A stretch of 64,000 nt of DNA from QHVT01 sp036389275. Its GTDB lineage: Bacteria; Acidobacteriota; Thermoanaerobaculia; Gp7-AA8. The notes under the pieces are model-generated. The model searched no databases. It was not told the DNA's origin and saw nothing but the letters and a program-made list of their open reading frames with translations. Shown here piece by piece: positions 44,539 through 52,706 of this stretch. Where the stretch lies: NCBI GenBank assembly GCA_036389275.1, contig DASVQE010000080.1, positions 10,737-74,736 on the forward strand, written 5' to 3'. The translations under genes were made by a program, and so were the position numbers. The first letter of the stretch is position 1. The number at the start of each line of letters is the position of its first letter.

Positions 44539-46587
44539 TTAGAACTCCATCCGATAGGTGACGTCGATCGTGCGCGACGGCAGCCGGTAGTACTGCGCGT
44601 CGCCGAGCTCGCTCTCCGCGACCGGCGGCCGCACGTCATTGAGGTTGCGCGCGTCGATCCGCAGCTCGTGGCGCCCGAAGCGCCAGCCGGCGCCGGCCGA
44701 CCAGGTGGTGTAGGCATCGGCGAGGGCGGTGTTGCGCTTGTTGAGATATCGCTCGCCGACGTAGTTCGCGCCGACGTGCGCGATCGGTCCGCCATGCCGT
44801 CCCTCGGGCGCGAAGACGAGCGCGGCGCCGGCGAGATGAAACGGCGACATCTCGAAACGGCGGCCGCGCAGTTGCGTCGGCACGCCGCCGAAGGACTGCA
44901 CGAAATCGCCGAAGCGCGCGTCGTGATAGCCGTAGCCGAGCTTCGCGCGCAGCTCGCCGGTGACGAGGAAATCGACATCGACGTCGACGCCGCGAAAGCG
45001 CGTCTGGCCGCCATTCTCCAGCGCCGGCAGTCCGTTGCGCACCGTGGCGACGACGACATTGGTGAAGTCGAGATCGAACGCCGCCGCCTGCCACAGCAAG
45101 CGTCCTTCGCCGGCCGCGCCTTTCACTCCCGCCTCGAAGCTGCGCGCATCCTCCGGCTCGAGAATGTCCGCTTCCACGTCGGGCCCGAAGTCGGTCGCGG
45201 CCGGCTTGAAGGCGTCGCGATAGTCGGCGAAGAGCGCCAGCTTGTTGTTGTTGAAGTTGTAGAGCAGATAGTTGATGCCGGCGCTGCCGCTCAGGCGCGT
45301 GTCGGTGCGCGCGTCGCGCTCATCCTCGGCGCGGCGATGCTGCCTCGTGTGATTGAGCCGCAGCCCGGCATCGAGGCGCAGCTTTCCGGAGGCGTTCCAT
45401 TCCGCGACGCCGTACGCACCGCTGAAGTTGCGCGTCTCGCGAAACTCGTTCTCGCCCGACGGCGCGCGGCTCGAGGCGTCGCCGCCGGAGAGCGCGGCGG
45501 TGTAGGTGAACAGATCGGACGCACCATTCGCGCGGCCGAAGAGATGATCGACACCGGCGATGACGCGAAAGGTAGTAGTCAACGACTTGACCAGATGCGC
45601 GTCGAAGTAAACCTCGTCGACGTCGCGATCCTGCTCGTACCCGGCGGCGGCGACGCGGCTGCCCGCGATATCGGTGACGAAGCCGCGCGTGGTCTGCACG
45701 TTCGAATGCGTGACCGCCAGCGTCACCGCCGCCGGCAGCGCGAAGGTCGTTCCTTCCCACCGCAGCGTGCCCTGCAGTCGGTTCTGATCGAGGCGCGCGC
45801 CGGCCGGGTTGTAGTTCGCGTCGAGCGGCGTGCGCGTCGAGAGCGCGGCGCCTTCGCGCAGGTGCGGGCTGGCCGGATCCTGCCGCAGCAGCGAGCCGTC
45901 GACGTCGAGGTGCAGCGTGCCGTTGGCGAGCTGCCGCGCGGCGCGGTAGAGCAGGTGGGCGCGCTCGGACGAAGTATCGTCGTCGCGAAAGCCGCGGCGC
46001 TCGACGTTCGCGTTCAACGACTGCCGCGCCACGAGCAGTTGCGACAGCGGGATGCTCACCGCGGCGCTGCCGCTGCGGTACGAGCCGGCGCTCGCCCGCG
46101 CGAAACCGGGCGCGCCGGGATCGCGATGGATCACGTGAATCACGCCGACGAACGACGTGGCGCCGAACATCACCGGCGCCGCGCCGCGGATGATCTCAAT
46201 GCGCTCGACGTTGGTCATGTCGAGCGACGGCAGGTCGGGATTGAACGCGCCGCCCCACGGCACGTTGTCGACGACCAGCAGGAACGCGTCGAACTCGCGC
46301 AGGCCCCAGAGCTCCGGCACGCTGCCGGCCGGACCGGCGTCGCCGCCCGGCCCGATCGAGACGCCGCCCACCGCCGCCAGTGCACTGGCGAGATCGGTGG
46401 CGTTGCGCGCGCGCAGCTCTTCGCCGTCGATGATGGTGATGGCGGCCGGCACGATCGTGGCGTCCTCGGGGACTTTCGCGGCGGTGACGGTGATGGTCTC
46501 CGACGCCCGCCGCTCGACCTCCTCGGCCGCAGCGTGCAGCGCGCACATCAGCAGCAACGCCAGAAGTACACCTTTACGTCCTTCCAT
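44539..46587 (-). CDS. TonB-dependent outer-membrane receptor
   Basis: A 682-residue receptor: signal peptide (residues about 1-21), plug domain (about 30-150; I-T-V-T-A-A-K, V-P-x-x-I-T-I-I-D-G-E-E-L, I-E-I-I-R-G-A-A-P-V-M-F-G-A) and a 22-strand-type barrel ending in Met-Glu-Phe with the C-terminal aromatic residue needed for outer-membrane assembly. The plug lacks the usual G-S-x-A-x-x-G-A but has the equivalent G-A-T-S-F-V-G-V-I. Transport ligand is not predictable; the neighbouring metal exporter makes a metal complex possible. It is divergent from the subtilase gene. Confidence 0.93.
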   Translation of the reverse strand: MEGRKGVLLALLLMCALHAAAEEVERRASETITVTAAKVPEDATIVPAAITIIDGEELRARNATDLASALAAVGGVSIGPGGDAGPAGSVPELWGLREFDAFLLVVDNVPWGGAFNPDLPSLDMTNVERIEIIRGAAPVMFGATSFVGVIHVIHRDPGAPGFARASAGSYRSGSAAVSIPLSQLLVARQSLNANVERRGFRDDDTSSERAHLLYRAARQLANGTLHLDVDGSLLRQDPASPHLREGAALSTRTPLDANYNPAGARLDQNRLQGTLRWEGTTFALPAAVTLAVTHSNVQTTRGFVTDIAGSRVAAAGYEQDRDVDEVYFDAHLVKSLTTTFRVIAGVDHLFGRANGASDLFTYTAALSGGDASSRAPSGENEFRETRNFSGAYGVAEWNASGKLRLDAGLRLNHTRQHRRAEDERDARTDTRLSGSAGINYLLYNFNNNKLALFADYRDAFKPAATDFGPDVEADILEPEDARSFEAGVKGAAGEGRLLWQAAAFDLDFTNVVVATVRNGLPALENGGQTRFRGVDVDVDFLVTGELRAKLGYGYHDARFGDFVQSFGGVPTQLRGRRFEMSPFHLAGAALVFAPEGRHGGPIAHVGANYVGERYLNKRNTALADAYTTWSAGAGWRFGRHELRIDARNLNDVRPPVAESELGDAQYYRLPSRTIDVTYRMEF

Positions 46588-46640
46588 CGATCAGTCCTTC
46601 CATCAGGGTGGATCACCGACTGCGCCAGCGCGTCGCATTT

Positions 46641-46669
46641 TGATCCAAGCGGCGGCGCATTTTGGATCA
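46641..46669. promoter_or_regulatory. Inverted repeat between divergent receptor and protease genes
   Basis: TGATCCAA (46641-46648) and TTGGATCA (46662-46669) are perfect 8-bp inverted arms, each preceded or followed by a CGCATTTT block. The position in the 218-bp divergent gap (46588-46805) suits an operator for one or both genes. No cognate regulator is nearby. Confidence 0.35.
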
Positions 46670-46805
46670 GAAACTAAGCCGCGGGAACGGCCGCCGATTT
46701 CGCTCGCGCAGCAGAATCAGCAACTTGCGCGGTGACGGCAGCGTGGCAGCGCGCCTGCTCTTGCAGCGCCTCCGCAGTTCAATCGAAAAGGAGGCGTTCT
46801 CTCTC

Positions 46806-47954
46806 ATGCGCAAATCGCTCCTGGTCGTTCTCACCCTCGTTCTCGTTCTCCTCGCAACGGCCGCGTTCGCCGGCGGCAACGGCGACCTTCGCCGCGCCGA
46901 CCGTCCGATCCCGGACCACTACATCGTCGTGCTCGACGACTTCGTCACCGACGTGCATGGCGCGGCGCAGGCGCTCGCGCGCGTGCACGGCGGCACGATC
47001 GGCTACGAATACGGCGCGGCGCTCAAGGGCTTCTCGATCACGCTGCCGGCGCAGGCGGCCGAGGCGCTCGCGCACGATCCGTATGTGAAGTATGTCGAGG
47101 AAGACGGCGTGATGACCGCCGACACGACGCAGAGCGGCGCGACGTGGGGTCTCGACCGCATCGACCAGCGTTCGCGTCCGCTGAGCGGCACGTACACCTA
47201 CACGTACAGCGGCTCGGGCGTGCGCGTCTACGTGATCGACACCGGCATCCGCACCTCGCACACGCAGTTCGGCGGGCGCGCCGCGGTGTCGTACGACGCC
47301 CTCGGCGGCAACGGTCAGGATTGCAACGGCCACGGCACGCACGTCGCCGGCACGATCGGCGGCTCGACCTACGGCGTGGCCAAGAACGCCATGCTGCGCG
47401 CGGTGCGCGTGCTCGACTGCAGCGGCTCCGGCTCGACCTCCGGCGTCATCGCCGGCGTGAACTGGGTCACCTCGAATCACATCAAGCCGGCCGTGGCGAA
47501 CATGAGCCTCGGCGGCGGCGCCAGCTCGTCGCTCGACTCGGCGGTGAGCAACTCGATCGCGGCCGGCGTGACCTACGCCATCGCCGCCGGCAACAGCAAC
47601 GTCGACGCCTGCACGAGCTCTCCGGCGCGCGTCGGCAGCGCCATCACCGTCGGCGCGACGACCAGCAGCGACGCGCGCGCGTCGTACTCGAACTACGGCA
47701 CCTGCGTCGACATCTTCGCGCCCGGCTCGTCGATCACCTCGGCCTGGTACTCGAGCGACACGGCCACCAACACGATCAGCGGCACGTCGATGGCCACGCC
47801 GCACGTTGCGGGCGTCGCGGCGCTCTATCTCTCGCGCTTCGGCAACCAGACTCCGGCCACGGTGCGCAGCGCGCTGGTGAACAACGCCACCACCGGCGTG
47901 ATCACGAGCGTCGGCAGCGGCTCGCCGAACCGGCTCCTCTTCACCAACTACTAG
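46806..47954 (+). CDS. Secreted subtilisin-like serine protease (S8, proteinase K type)
   Basis: A 382-residue preproprotease. Signal peptide to about residue 22 (A-F-A-G-G), I9 inhibitor propeptide (about 35-105, ending Y-V-K-Y-V-E-E-D-G), and a catalytic domain with D145 (V-I-D-T-G), H176 (G-H-G-T-H-V-A-G) and S328 (G-T-S-M-A-T-P-H-V-A-G), plus the oxyanion Asn in A-A-G-N-S. The catalytic set is complete. It is about the length of typical proteinase K precursors with no C-terminal extension. ATG 46806 is preceded by AAAAGGAGG. It is divergent from the TonB receptor. Confidence 0.95.
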   Translation: MRKSLLVVLTLVLVLLATAAFAGGNGDLRRADRPIPDHYIVVLDDFVTDVHGAAQALARVHGGTIGYEYGAALKGFSITLPAQAAEALAHDPYVKYVEEDGVMTADTTQSGATWGLDRIDQRSRPLSGTYTYTYSGSGVRVYVIDTGIRTSHTQFGGRAAVSYDALGGNGQDCNGHGTHVAGTIGGSTYGVAKNAMLRAVRVLDCSGSGSTSGVIAGVNWVTSNHIKPAVANMSLGGGASSSLDSAVSNSIAAGVTYAIAAGNSNVDACTSSPARVGSAITVGATTSSDARASYSNYGTCVDIFAPGSSITSAWYSSDTATNTISGTSMATPHVAGVAALYLSRFGNQTPATVRSALVNNATTGVITSVGSGSPNRLLFTNY

Positions 47955-47992
47955 CGGGCATGCATTCGGGAGCGGCGCTGTTCATCCATGCG

Positions 47993-48655
47993 ATGAACCG
48001 CGCCGCTCTCACGCTGCTCCTTCTCCTCGCCGCGCTGCCGGCCTTCGCCGAAGAGCTCACCTTCAAGGTGATCGGCATCGACTGCGCGGCCTGCGCGCCT
48101 CCGATCGTGAAGGCGCTCTCGGCCGTGCCGGGCGTCACGCGCGCCACGGTCGACGCGAAGAAGCAGACGGCCACGGTGACGCTCGCCGCCGGCGCCGATC
48201 GCGAGAAGCTGCGCGCCGCGGTGACGAACGCCGGCTTCGGCGCGGTCTTCCCGGGCGAGAAGGAGAGCGGCTTCGCGGCGCTGCCGGAGAGCGTCGTGCG
48301 CACGCTCGACATCACCGCGTACGACGGGAAGAAGCGCGTCGAGATCGCGAAGATCGTCGCGCCAGGCAAGGTCACGGTCGTCGATTTCTACGCCGACTGG
48401 TGCGGGCCGTGCCGCGTGCTCGAGGCGCGGTTGCAGCAGCTCATGGCGGGCGCGAAGCGCGATCTGGCGCTGCGCCGCGTGAACATCGGCCGTTGGGACA
48501 ACGCCGCGGCGAAGCAGGCCACGAAAGAGTTTCGCGCCGAGGCGCTGCCGTACATCCGCGTGTACGACGCGAAAGGACGATTCGTCGAGCAGGTGACGGG
48601 CGGCATGTGGGACGAGGTGCTGGCGGCGATCGAGAAGGCGGAGGCGGCGCGATGA
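47993..48655 (+). CDS. Periplasmic HMA domain - thioredoxin fusion
   Basis: A 220-residue exported protein. Signal peptide M-N-R-A-A-L-T-L-L-L-L-L-A-A-L-P-A-F-A. Residues about 21-85 form a heavy-metal-associated domain with the metal site C31-A-A-C34 (instead of the usual M-x-C-x-x-C spacing G-I-D-C-A-A-C). Residues about 100-220 are a thioredoxin with W-C-G-P-C (136-140) and a cis-Pro region (A-L-P-Y-I-R). It should carry out thiol redox chemistry linked to a soft metal such as copper or mercury. Its stop overlaps the start of the next gene (ATGA), so the two are translationally coupled. An ATG 33 bases upstream is possible but places the signal helix worse. Confidence 0.88.
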   Translation: MNRAALTLLLLLAALPAFAEELTFKVIGIDCAACAPPIVKALSAVPGVTRATVDAKKQTATVTLAAGADREKLRAAVTNAGFGAVFPGEKESGFAALPESVVRTLDITAYDGKKRVEIAKIVAPGKVTVVDFYADWCGPCRVLEARLQQLMAGAKRDLALRRVNIGRWDNAAAKQATKEFRAEALPYIRVYDAKGRFVEQVTGGMWDEVLAAIEKAEAAR

Positions 48656-49593
48656 AGCGCGCGCTGCTCGCGCTCCTGCTGCTCGCGCTGGCGCCGGCCG
48701 CATTCGCCTGACCGGCCTGAGCGAACCCCAACCTCTCCGGCGGAGAGGCGGACGTGATGGTCGCGCCGCAACAGTGGCGCGTCTCCTGGTCGGCGGCGTA
48801 CGGGACGTTCTCGACGTCGCACGTGGCCGAGTGTCCGGACGTCGCGCCGGAGTGCGCGCAGACGACCATCGAGCCGCACCTGCACCGCGCGCGTCTGGCG
48901 CTCACGCACTACGACCTCGGCGTGATGTACGGACTTCGGGAAGGATGGCAGCTCAACGCGACGCTGCCGTACGACGTGAAGGCGATGCACATCCGCTACA
49001 CGACGCTTGCCGGCGAGCCGTTCATGCCGCCGTACGGCGACATCCATCACCGCACCGAAACGCTACGCGGCATCGGCGACGCCAGCGTCGCGCTCGAGCA
49101 TCGCATCGGCGAGTTCGTCGCGGGCGCCGGTCTCACGCTGCCGCTCGGACGCACCGAGCCCGATCCGATCGTCCTCGGCCGCGAAGGAAAGCGGCACGAG
49201 CATCTGCAGTTCGGCAGCGGCACGTTCCAGCCGCGGCTCGCGCTGCAGTACGCGCACGGCGCGCTCTTCGCGCGGGTCGAGGCGCGGCTGAGCGTGGTCG
49301 AGAACGACGAGGGATTCCGCGCGCCGTCGACGTTCGTCTGGTCGCTCGGTCCGAACGTTCGCGCGCTGTCGCTCCGCTTCGAAGGGCAACACCAGACCAT
49401 CGGCCGCTGGAGCGGCGAGATCGATGAAGGCAGCGGCTTCACGAACGGCGGCATTCGCGCCGCGTACGCGTTCCGCCTCGGCGCCTTCGGCGTGCAGCCG
49501 GGCGTCTACCGCGAGCTCTTCTCGCGCAGCCACGGCGACGAAACGTTTGCGCAGGGCACGACCTGGTCGCTCGCGGTGTCGCGCCGGTTTTGA
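48652..49593 (+). CDS. Candidate selenoprotein: outer-membrane beta-barrel with two in-frame TGA codons (U-P-A-U)
   Basis: Read from the ATG at 48652, the frame encodes a perfect signal peptide (M-K-R-A-L-L-A-L-L-L-L-A-L-A-P-A-A-F-A), then TGA, Pro, Ala, TGA, then A-N-P-N-L-S-G-G and an uninterrupted 285-residue beta-barrel to the TGA at 49591. Both TGA codons fall exactly where a C-P-A-C motif is expected; related barrel proteins as I recall them read A-C-P-x-C-A-N-P-N-L. A perfect 7-bp hairpin follows (48732-48748). If read as selenocysteine the product is 313 residues with U20 and U23 right after signal cleavage. The alternative start (GTG 48754 or ATG 48757) would remove the signal peptide, which an outer-membrane barrel needs. 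The barrel contains I-H-H-R-x-E-T-L and L-P-L-G-R-T-E-P-D-P. The alternative is a double nonsense mutant. Coupled by ATGA to the HMA-thioredoxin. Confidence 0.7.
48732..48748 (+). promoter_or_regulatory. Bacterial SECIS-like hairpin
   Basis: CCTCTCC (48732-48738), loop GGC (48739-48741), GGAGAGG (48742-48748): seven perfect pairs with a three-base loop whose first base is G. The loop is 18 nt after the second TGA (48718-48720) and 27 nt after the first (48709-48711), both within the 16-37 nt window published for bacterial SECIS elements. One hairpin could therefore serve both codons. It lies in coding sequence, as bacterial SECIS elements do. Confidence 0.65.
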
Positions 49594-49596
49594 GCG

Positions 49597-50454
49597 TCAG
49601 CGCGCCAGCCAGTGGGCGATGCCGAGGACGAGCGCGCGGTTGTCGATGCCCGGCACGTTCATGCCCCACGGGCTGGTGGTGCCGTTCTCGGTGAAGAGCT
49701 GCGCGGAGAGCATGCCCATGTCGGCGGTGACGACGACGCGCCCGCGGCCGTAGCGCAGCGCGCCCGCTTGCGCGTTTCCGTCGACCGCGCCGCCGTCGTC
49801 ATTCCGCGCCTGCGCGCCGGTGCGAATCAGGATCGTCGCGCCGCGCGGAAAGCGGAGCGCTTGTCCGCCGAAGACCATCACCCGTTGCGCGCCGGCGGTG
49901 ATGGCGTGCGCGGCGAGCAGCCCGTTCTCGCGCGTAGCGACGACGTTCGACGGGTGCATGCGCGGCATGGCGTGCTCTGAGTCGACGACGACGCGCCGCG
50001 ACGGCACGATGCCGAATGCCTCCGTCAGCGCCGCCTCGGCACTGGCGACCGGCTCGTGGTCGGTGAGCAGCAGCAGGCCGCCGCCGCGGCGGACCCAGTC
50101 GCGCACCGCCGCCACTTCGTCGGGCGTGAACGCCGGCGCGTTCGCGGCGGGATCGTCGAGCGGCGCGCCGAGCGCGCCGGCGATCACCAGCACGCGATAC
50201 GGCGCGAGCGACCGCGCGGTGAAGCGCTCGCTGTTGGTCTCGATGCGAAAGCCGTCGTTCGCGAGCAGATCGGCGAAGGCCTTGTAGGTCGTCGACGTGC
50301 GGTGCACGTTGTGATGGCCTTCGTCGAACAGCAGCCGCGGATGCGAGCGTGCGTAGCGCGGCGAGGCCACGCGCGCGTCGAACTCCGGATCGGCCACCTG
50401 TTGCGCGGCGAGTCGGAACGAGAGCAGCAGCAGGACCGCGAACGTGCGTCTCAT
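49597..50454 (-). CDS. Exported DUF4350/GATase-like protein
   Basis: A 285-residue protein with a signal peptide (M-R-R-T-F-A-V-L-L-L-L-S-F-R-L-A-A-Q). The body has L-L-F-D-E-G-H-H-N-V-H, Y-K-A-F-A-D-L-L-A-N-D-G-F-R-I, P-Y-R-V-L-V-I-A-G-A, V-R-R-G-G-G-L-L-L-L-T-D-H-E and G-R-G-R-V-V-V-T-A-D-M-G-M. This is the DUF4350 / class I amidotransferase-like fold used by periplasmic sugar- or cofactor-binding proteins, without an obvious catalytic Cys. It faces the selenoprotein candidate tail to tail, three bases apart. Function unknown. Confidence 0.7.
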   Translation of the reverse strand: MRRTFAVLLLLSFRLAAQQVADPEFDARVASPRYARSHPRLLFDEGHHNVHRTSTTYKAFADLLANDGFRIETNSERFTARSLAPYRVLVIAGALGAPLDDPAANAPAFTPDEVAAVRDWVRRGGGLLLLTDHEPVASAEAALTEAFGIVPSRRVVVDSEHAMPRMHPSNVVATRENGLLAAHAITAGAQRVMVFGGQALRFPRGATILIRTGAQARNDDGGAVDGNAQAGALRYGRGRVVVTADMGMLSAQLFTENGTTSPWGMNVPGIDNRALVLGIAHWLAR

Positions 50455-50485
50455 ACAGCAAGAGACGCTCGCGCGATGCCTCTCG

Positions 50486-51187
50486 TTAGACGCGCTGCAA
50501 CGACGTCCGCTGCCGGCCGGATTCGTCGAAGTTTTCCGGCGCGAGCCAGCGCTCGAACTCCGCCTTGCGCGCCGGCCACTCGCGATCGAGGATCGAGAAC
50601 CAGGCCGTGTCGCGATTGCGACCTTTGTAGACGAGGTGCTGGCGGAAGAGCCCTTCGTACGTGAAGCCGAGGCGCGCGGCGGCGAGGCGCGACGGCTCGT
50701 TGAGCGCGTCGCACTTCCACTCGTAGCGGCGGTAGCGGAGCTCGTCAAACACGCGCGACATCATCAGCATCATCGACTCCGTCGCGGCCGGCGTGCGCTG
50801 CAGGCGCGGCGAGAAGTTGATGTGCCCGATCTCGATGACGCCGTTCGGCGGATCGATGCGCAGGTACGCGGCGACGCCGACCGCTTGGTTCGTGCGCGCG
50901 TCAACGATGGCGTGAAAGAACGGATCGTTCGTCGCGCTCATCTTCGTCAGCCACGTGCGATACGCGTCGAGATCGGTGAACGGCTCGCTGTTCAGATACG
51001 TCCAGTTGCGTCCCGTCGGGTCATCGAGATTCGCCTCGTGCAATTCGGCGGCGTGGCGGTCGATGTCGAGAGGCTCGACGCGGCAGTAGCGGCCGAGCAT
51101 AGGCGTGCGCGGCGGAAAGGCGCGCGGCATCCATCCTTCGACCGCGAAACCGACCGGCTGGCCGTGGGCGTTCAGGCGCTCGTTCAT
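50486..51187 (-). CDS. GNAT acetyltransferase (RimJ/RimL-like)
   Basis: A 233-residue enzyme of the Gcn5-related acetyltransferase fold, branch RimJ/RimL (Acetyltransf_3). Visible: a long N-terminal strand region (R-Y-C-R-V-E-P-L-D), I-V-D-A-R-T-N-Q-A-V-G-V-A-A-Y-L, the acetyl-CoA region R-L-Q-R-T-P-A-A-T-E-S-M (R-x-x-x-x-A form) and L-N-E-P-S-R-L-A-A-A-R-L-G-F-T-Y-E-G. It should acetylate a protein N-terminus or a small amine. It stands alone between two unrelated genes. Confidence 0.9.
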   Translation of the reverse strand: MNERLNAHGQPVGFAVEGWMPRAFPPRTPMLGRYCRVEPLDIDRHAAELHEANLDDPTGRNWTYLNSEPFTDLDAYRTWLTKMSATNDPFFHAIVDARTNQAVGVAAYLRIDPPNGVIEIGHINFSPRLQRTPAATESMMLMMSRVFDELRYRRYEWKCDALNEPSRLAAARLGFTYEGLFRQHLVYKGRNRDTAWFSILDREWPARKAEFERWLAPENFDESGRQRTSLQRV

Positions 51188-51261
51188 GCGCGGGACGATA
51201 GCACCGGCACAAGTCTTGCGGCGCGCCCAAGGCGCAGTTCGGCATTTGGGGATCGGAGAGC

Positions 51262-51519
51262 ATGCACGTCGACAAGGTGAGAGAGGTTGTCGGGCAGCAC
51301 GGCCGTTTGAGCGTTCCGGTGGCGGAGCTGCGCGACGACAGCGATCTCTACAGCGCGGGTCTCACATCACTGGCCACGGTCGGGCTGATGCTCGCCCTCG
51401 AGGAAGCGTTCGACATCGAGTTCCCCGACTCGATGCTCAGCCGCAAGACCTTCGGCAGCATCGCCTCGCTGGCGGCGGCGGTCGAAGAGTTGACCGGCGA
51501 CCGTGCAGGTGTCGAATGA
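51262..51519 (+). CDS. Acyl carrier protein
   Basis: An 85-residue carrier protein. The phosphopantetheine attachment region is D-L-Y-S-A-G-L-T-S-L-A-T-V with Ser36 in L-T-S-L in place of the usual D-S-L. Three amphipathic helices surround it. It is first in a six-gene operon with an amino acid:carrier-protein ligase three genes on, so it probably receives an activated amino acid rather than a fatty acid. The stop overlaps the next start (ATGA). Confidence 0.92.
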   Translation: MHVDKVREVVGQHGRLSVPVAELRDDSDLYSAGLTSLATVGLMLALEEAFDIEFPDSMLSRKTFGSIASLAAAVEELTGDRAGVE

Positions 51520-52706
51520 CGGTGACGCGGCCGCAGCCGGTCTCCGGCGTCGACTTTGCTGCGTTGCTGGGCGAGGTGCGCGAGCTCGGACAGAGCGTGG
51601 TCGCGCCGGCCGCGAATGACGTCGACGCCGCGGCGCGCTTTCCGCGCGAAGCCTTCGACGCGTTGCGCGAGCGGCAGCTTCTCAGCGCCTACATTCCGCG
51701 CGACCTCGGCGGCATGGGTCTGAGCATCGTCGAGATCGCGCGCATCTGCGAGACGCTCGCGCACTACTGCGCGTCGACGGCCATGATCTTCGCGATGCAC
51801 CAGATCCAGGTGGCGTGCATCGTCCATCACGGCCGCAGCTCCTCCTACTTCGAAAAGTATCTGCGCGCGCTGGTCGACGAGCAGTGGCTGATCGCCTCGG
51901 CCACGACGGAGCTCGGCGTCGGCGGCGATCTCCGCTCGAGCATCTGCGCCGTCGAAGTCGAAGGCGAGCGTTTCCGCCTGACGAAAAAAGCGCCGGTGAT
52001 CTCGTACGGCGAGCACGCCGACTACATCCTGATCACCAGCCGCCGCGCGCCCGACGCCGCGGCCTCGGACCAGGTGGCCGTGCTGGTGAATCGCCGCGAG
52101 GCGCAGCTCGAGCCGATCTCGACGTGGGACACGCTCGGCTTCCGCGGCACCTGCAGCTCCGGCTTCGTGGTGACGTCGGAAGGCGCGGCCGAACAGATCC
52201 TGAACACGCCCTTCGACGACGTGCTGAGCCAGACCATGCATCCGGTCTCGCACATCGTCTGGTCGTCCCTCTGGCTCGGCATCGCCTCCGAGGCGGTAGG
52301 TCGCGCGCGCGCGTTCGCGCGGGCCGAGGCGCGCAAGAATCCGTATCCGAGCCCCTCGATCCTGCGTCTCGCGGAAGTCGACGTGCAGCTCGGCAACATG
52401 CGCAACACCGTTCACTCGACGGCCGCCGAGTACGCGCGCATGCTCGCCGCCGACTTGGACATCGACGCCTATCGCGCCTTCTCCTTCGGCACGCGCGTGA
52501 ACAACCTGAAAGTCTCCGCCTCGCAGCTCGTCGTCGACATCGTGCAGCGGGCCATGATCATCTGCGGCATCTCCGGCTATCGCAACGACTCGAAGTTCAC
52601 GCTGGCGCGGCATCTGCGCGACGCGTACGGCGCGGCGCTGATGGTCAACAACGACCGCATCCTCGCTCACAACGCCACCATGCTCCTGGCCCTGAAGGAG
52701 ACCTGA
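51516..52706 (+). CDS. Acyl-CoA dehydrogenase-family flavoenzyme
   Basis: A 396-residue protein of the acyl-CoA dehydrogenase superfamily: N-terminal helical domain (P-R-D-L-G-G-M-G-L-S-I-V-E-I-A), middle beta domain (A-S-A-T-T-E-L-G-V-G-G-D-L-R, D-T-L-G-F-R-G-T-C-S-S) and C-terminal helices ending N-D-R-I-L-A-H-N-A. Such members act on acyl groups tethered to carrier proteins in aa:CP-ligase clusters. It may oxidise an aminoacyl thioester on the ACP. It overlaps both neighbours (ATGA upstream, TGATG downstream). Confidence 0.9.
   Translation: MTVTRPQPVSGVDFAALLGEVRELGQSVVAPAANDVDAAARFPREAFDALRERQLLSAYIPRDLGGMGLSIVEIARICETLAHYCASTAMIFAMHQIQVACIVHHGRSSSYFEKYLRALVDEQWLIASATTELGVGGDLRSSICAVEVEGERFRLTKKAPVISYGEHADYILITSRRAPDAAASDQVAVLVNRREAQLEPISTWDTLGFRGTCSSGFVVTSEGAAEQILNTPFDDVLSQTMHPVSHIVWSSLWLGIASEAVGRARAFARAEARKNPYPSPSILRLAEVDVQLGNMRNTVHSTAAEYARMLAADLDIDAYRAFSFGTRVNNLKVSASQLVVDIVQRAMIICGISGYRNDSKFTLARHLRDAYGAALMVNNDRILAHNATMLLALKET

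Noticed and set aside
48754..49593. Beta-barrel starting at GTG 48754 or ATG 48757 without TGA readthrough
   Set aside because: This removes the signal peptide that lies in the same frame; a barrel without it would not reach the outer membrane. Kept only as the fallback explanation.
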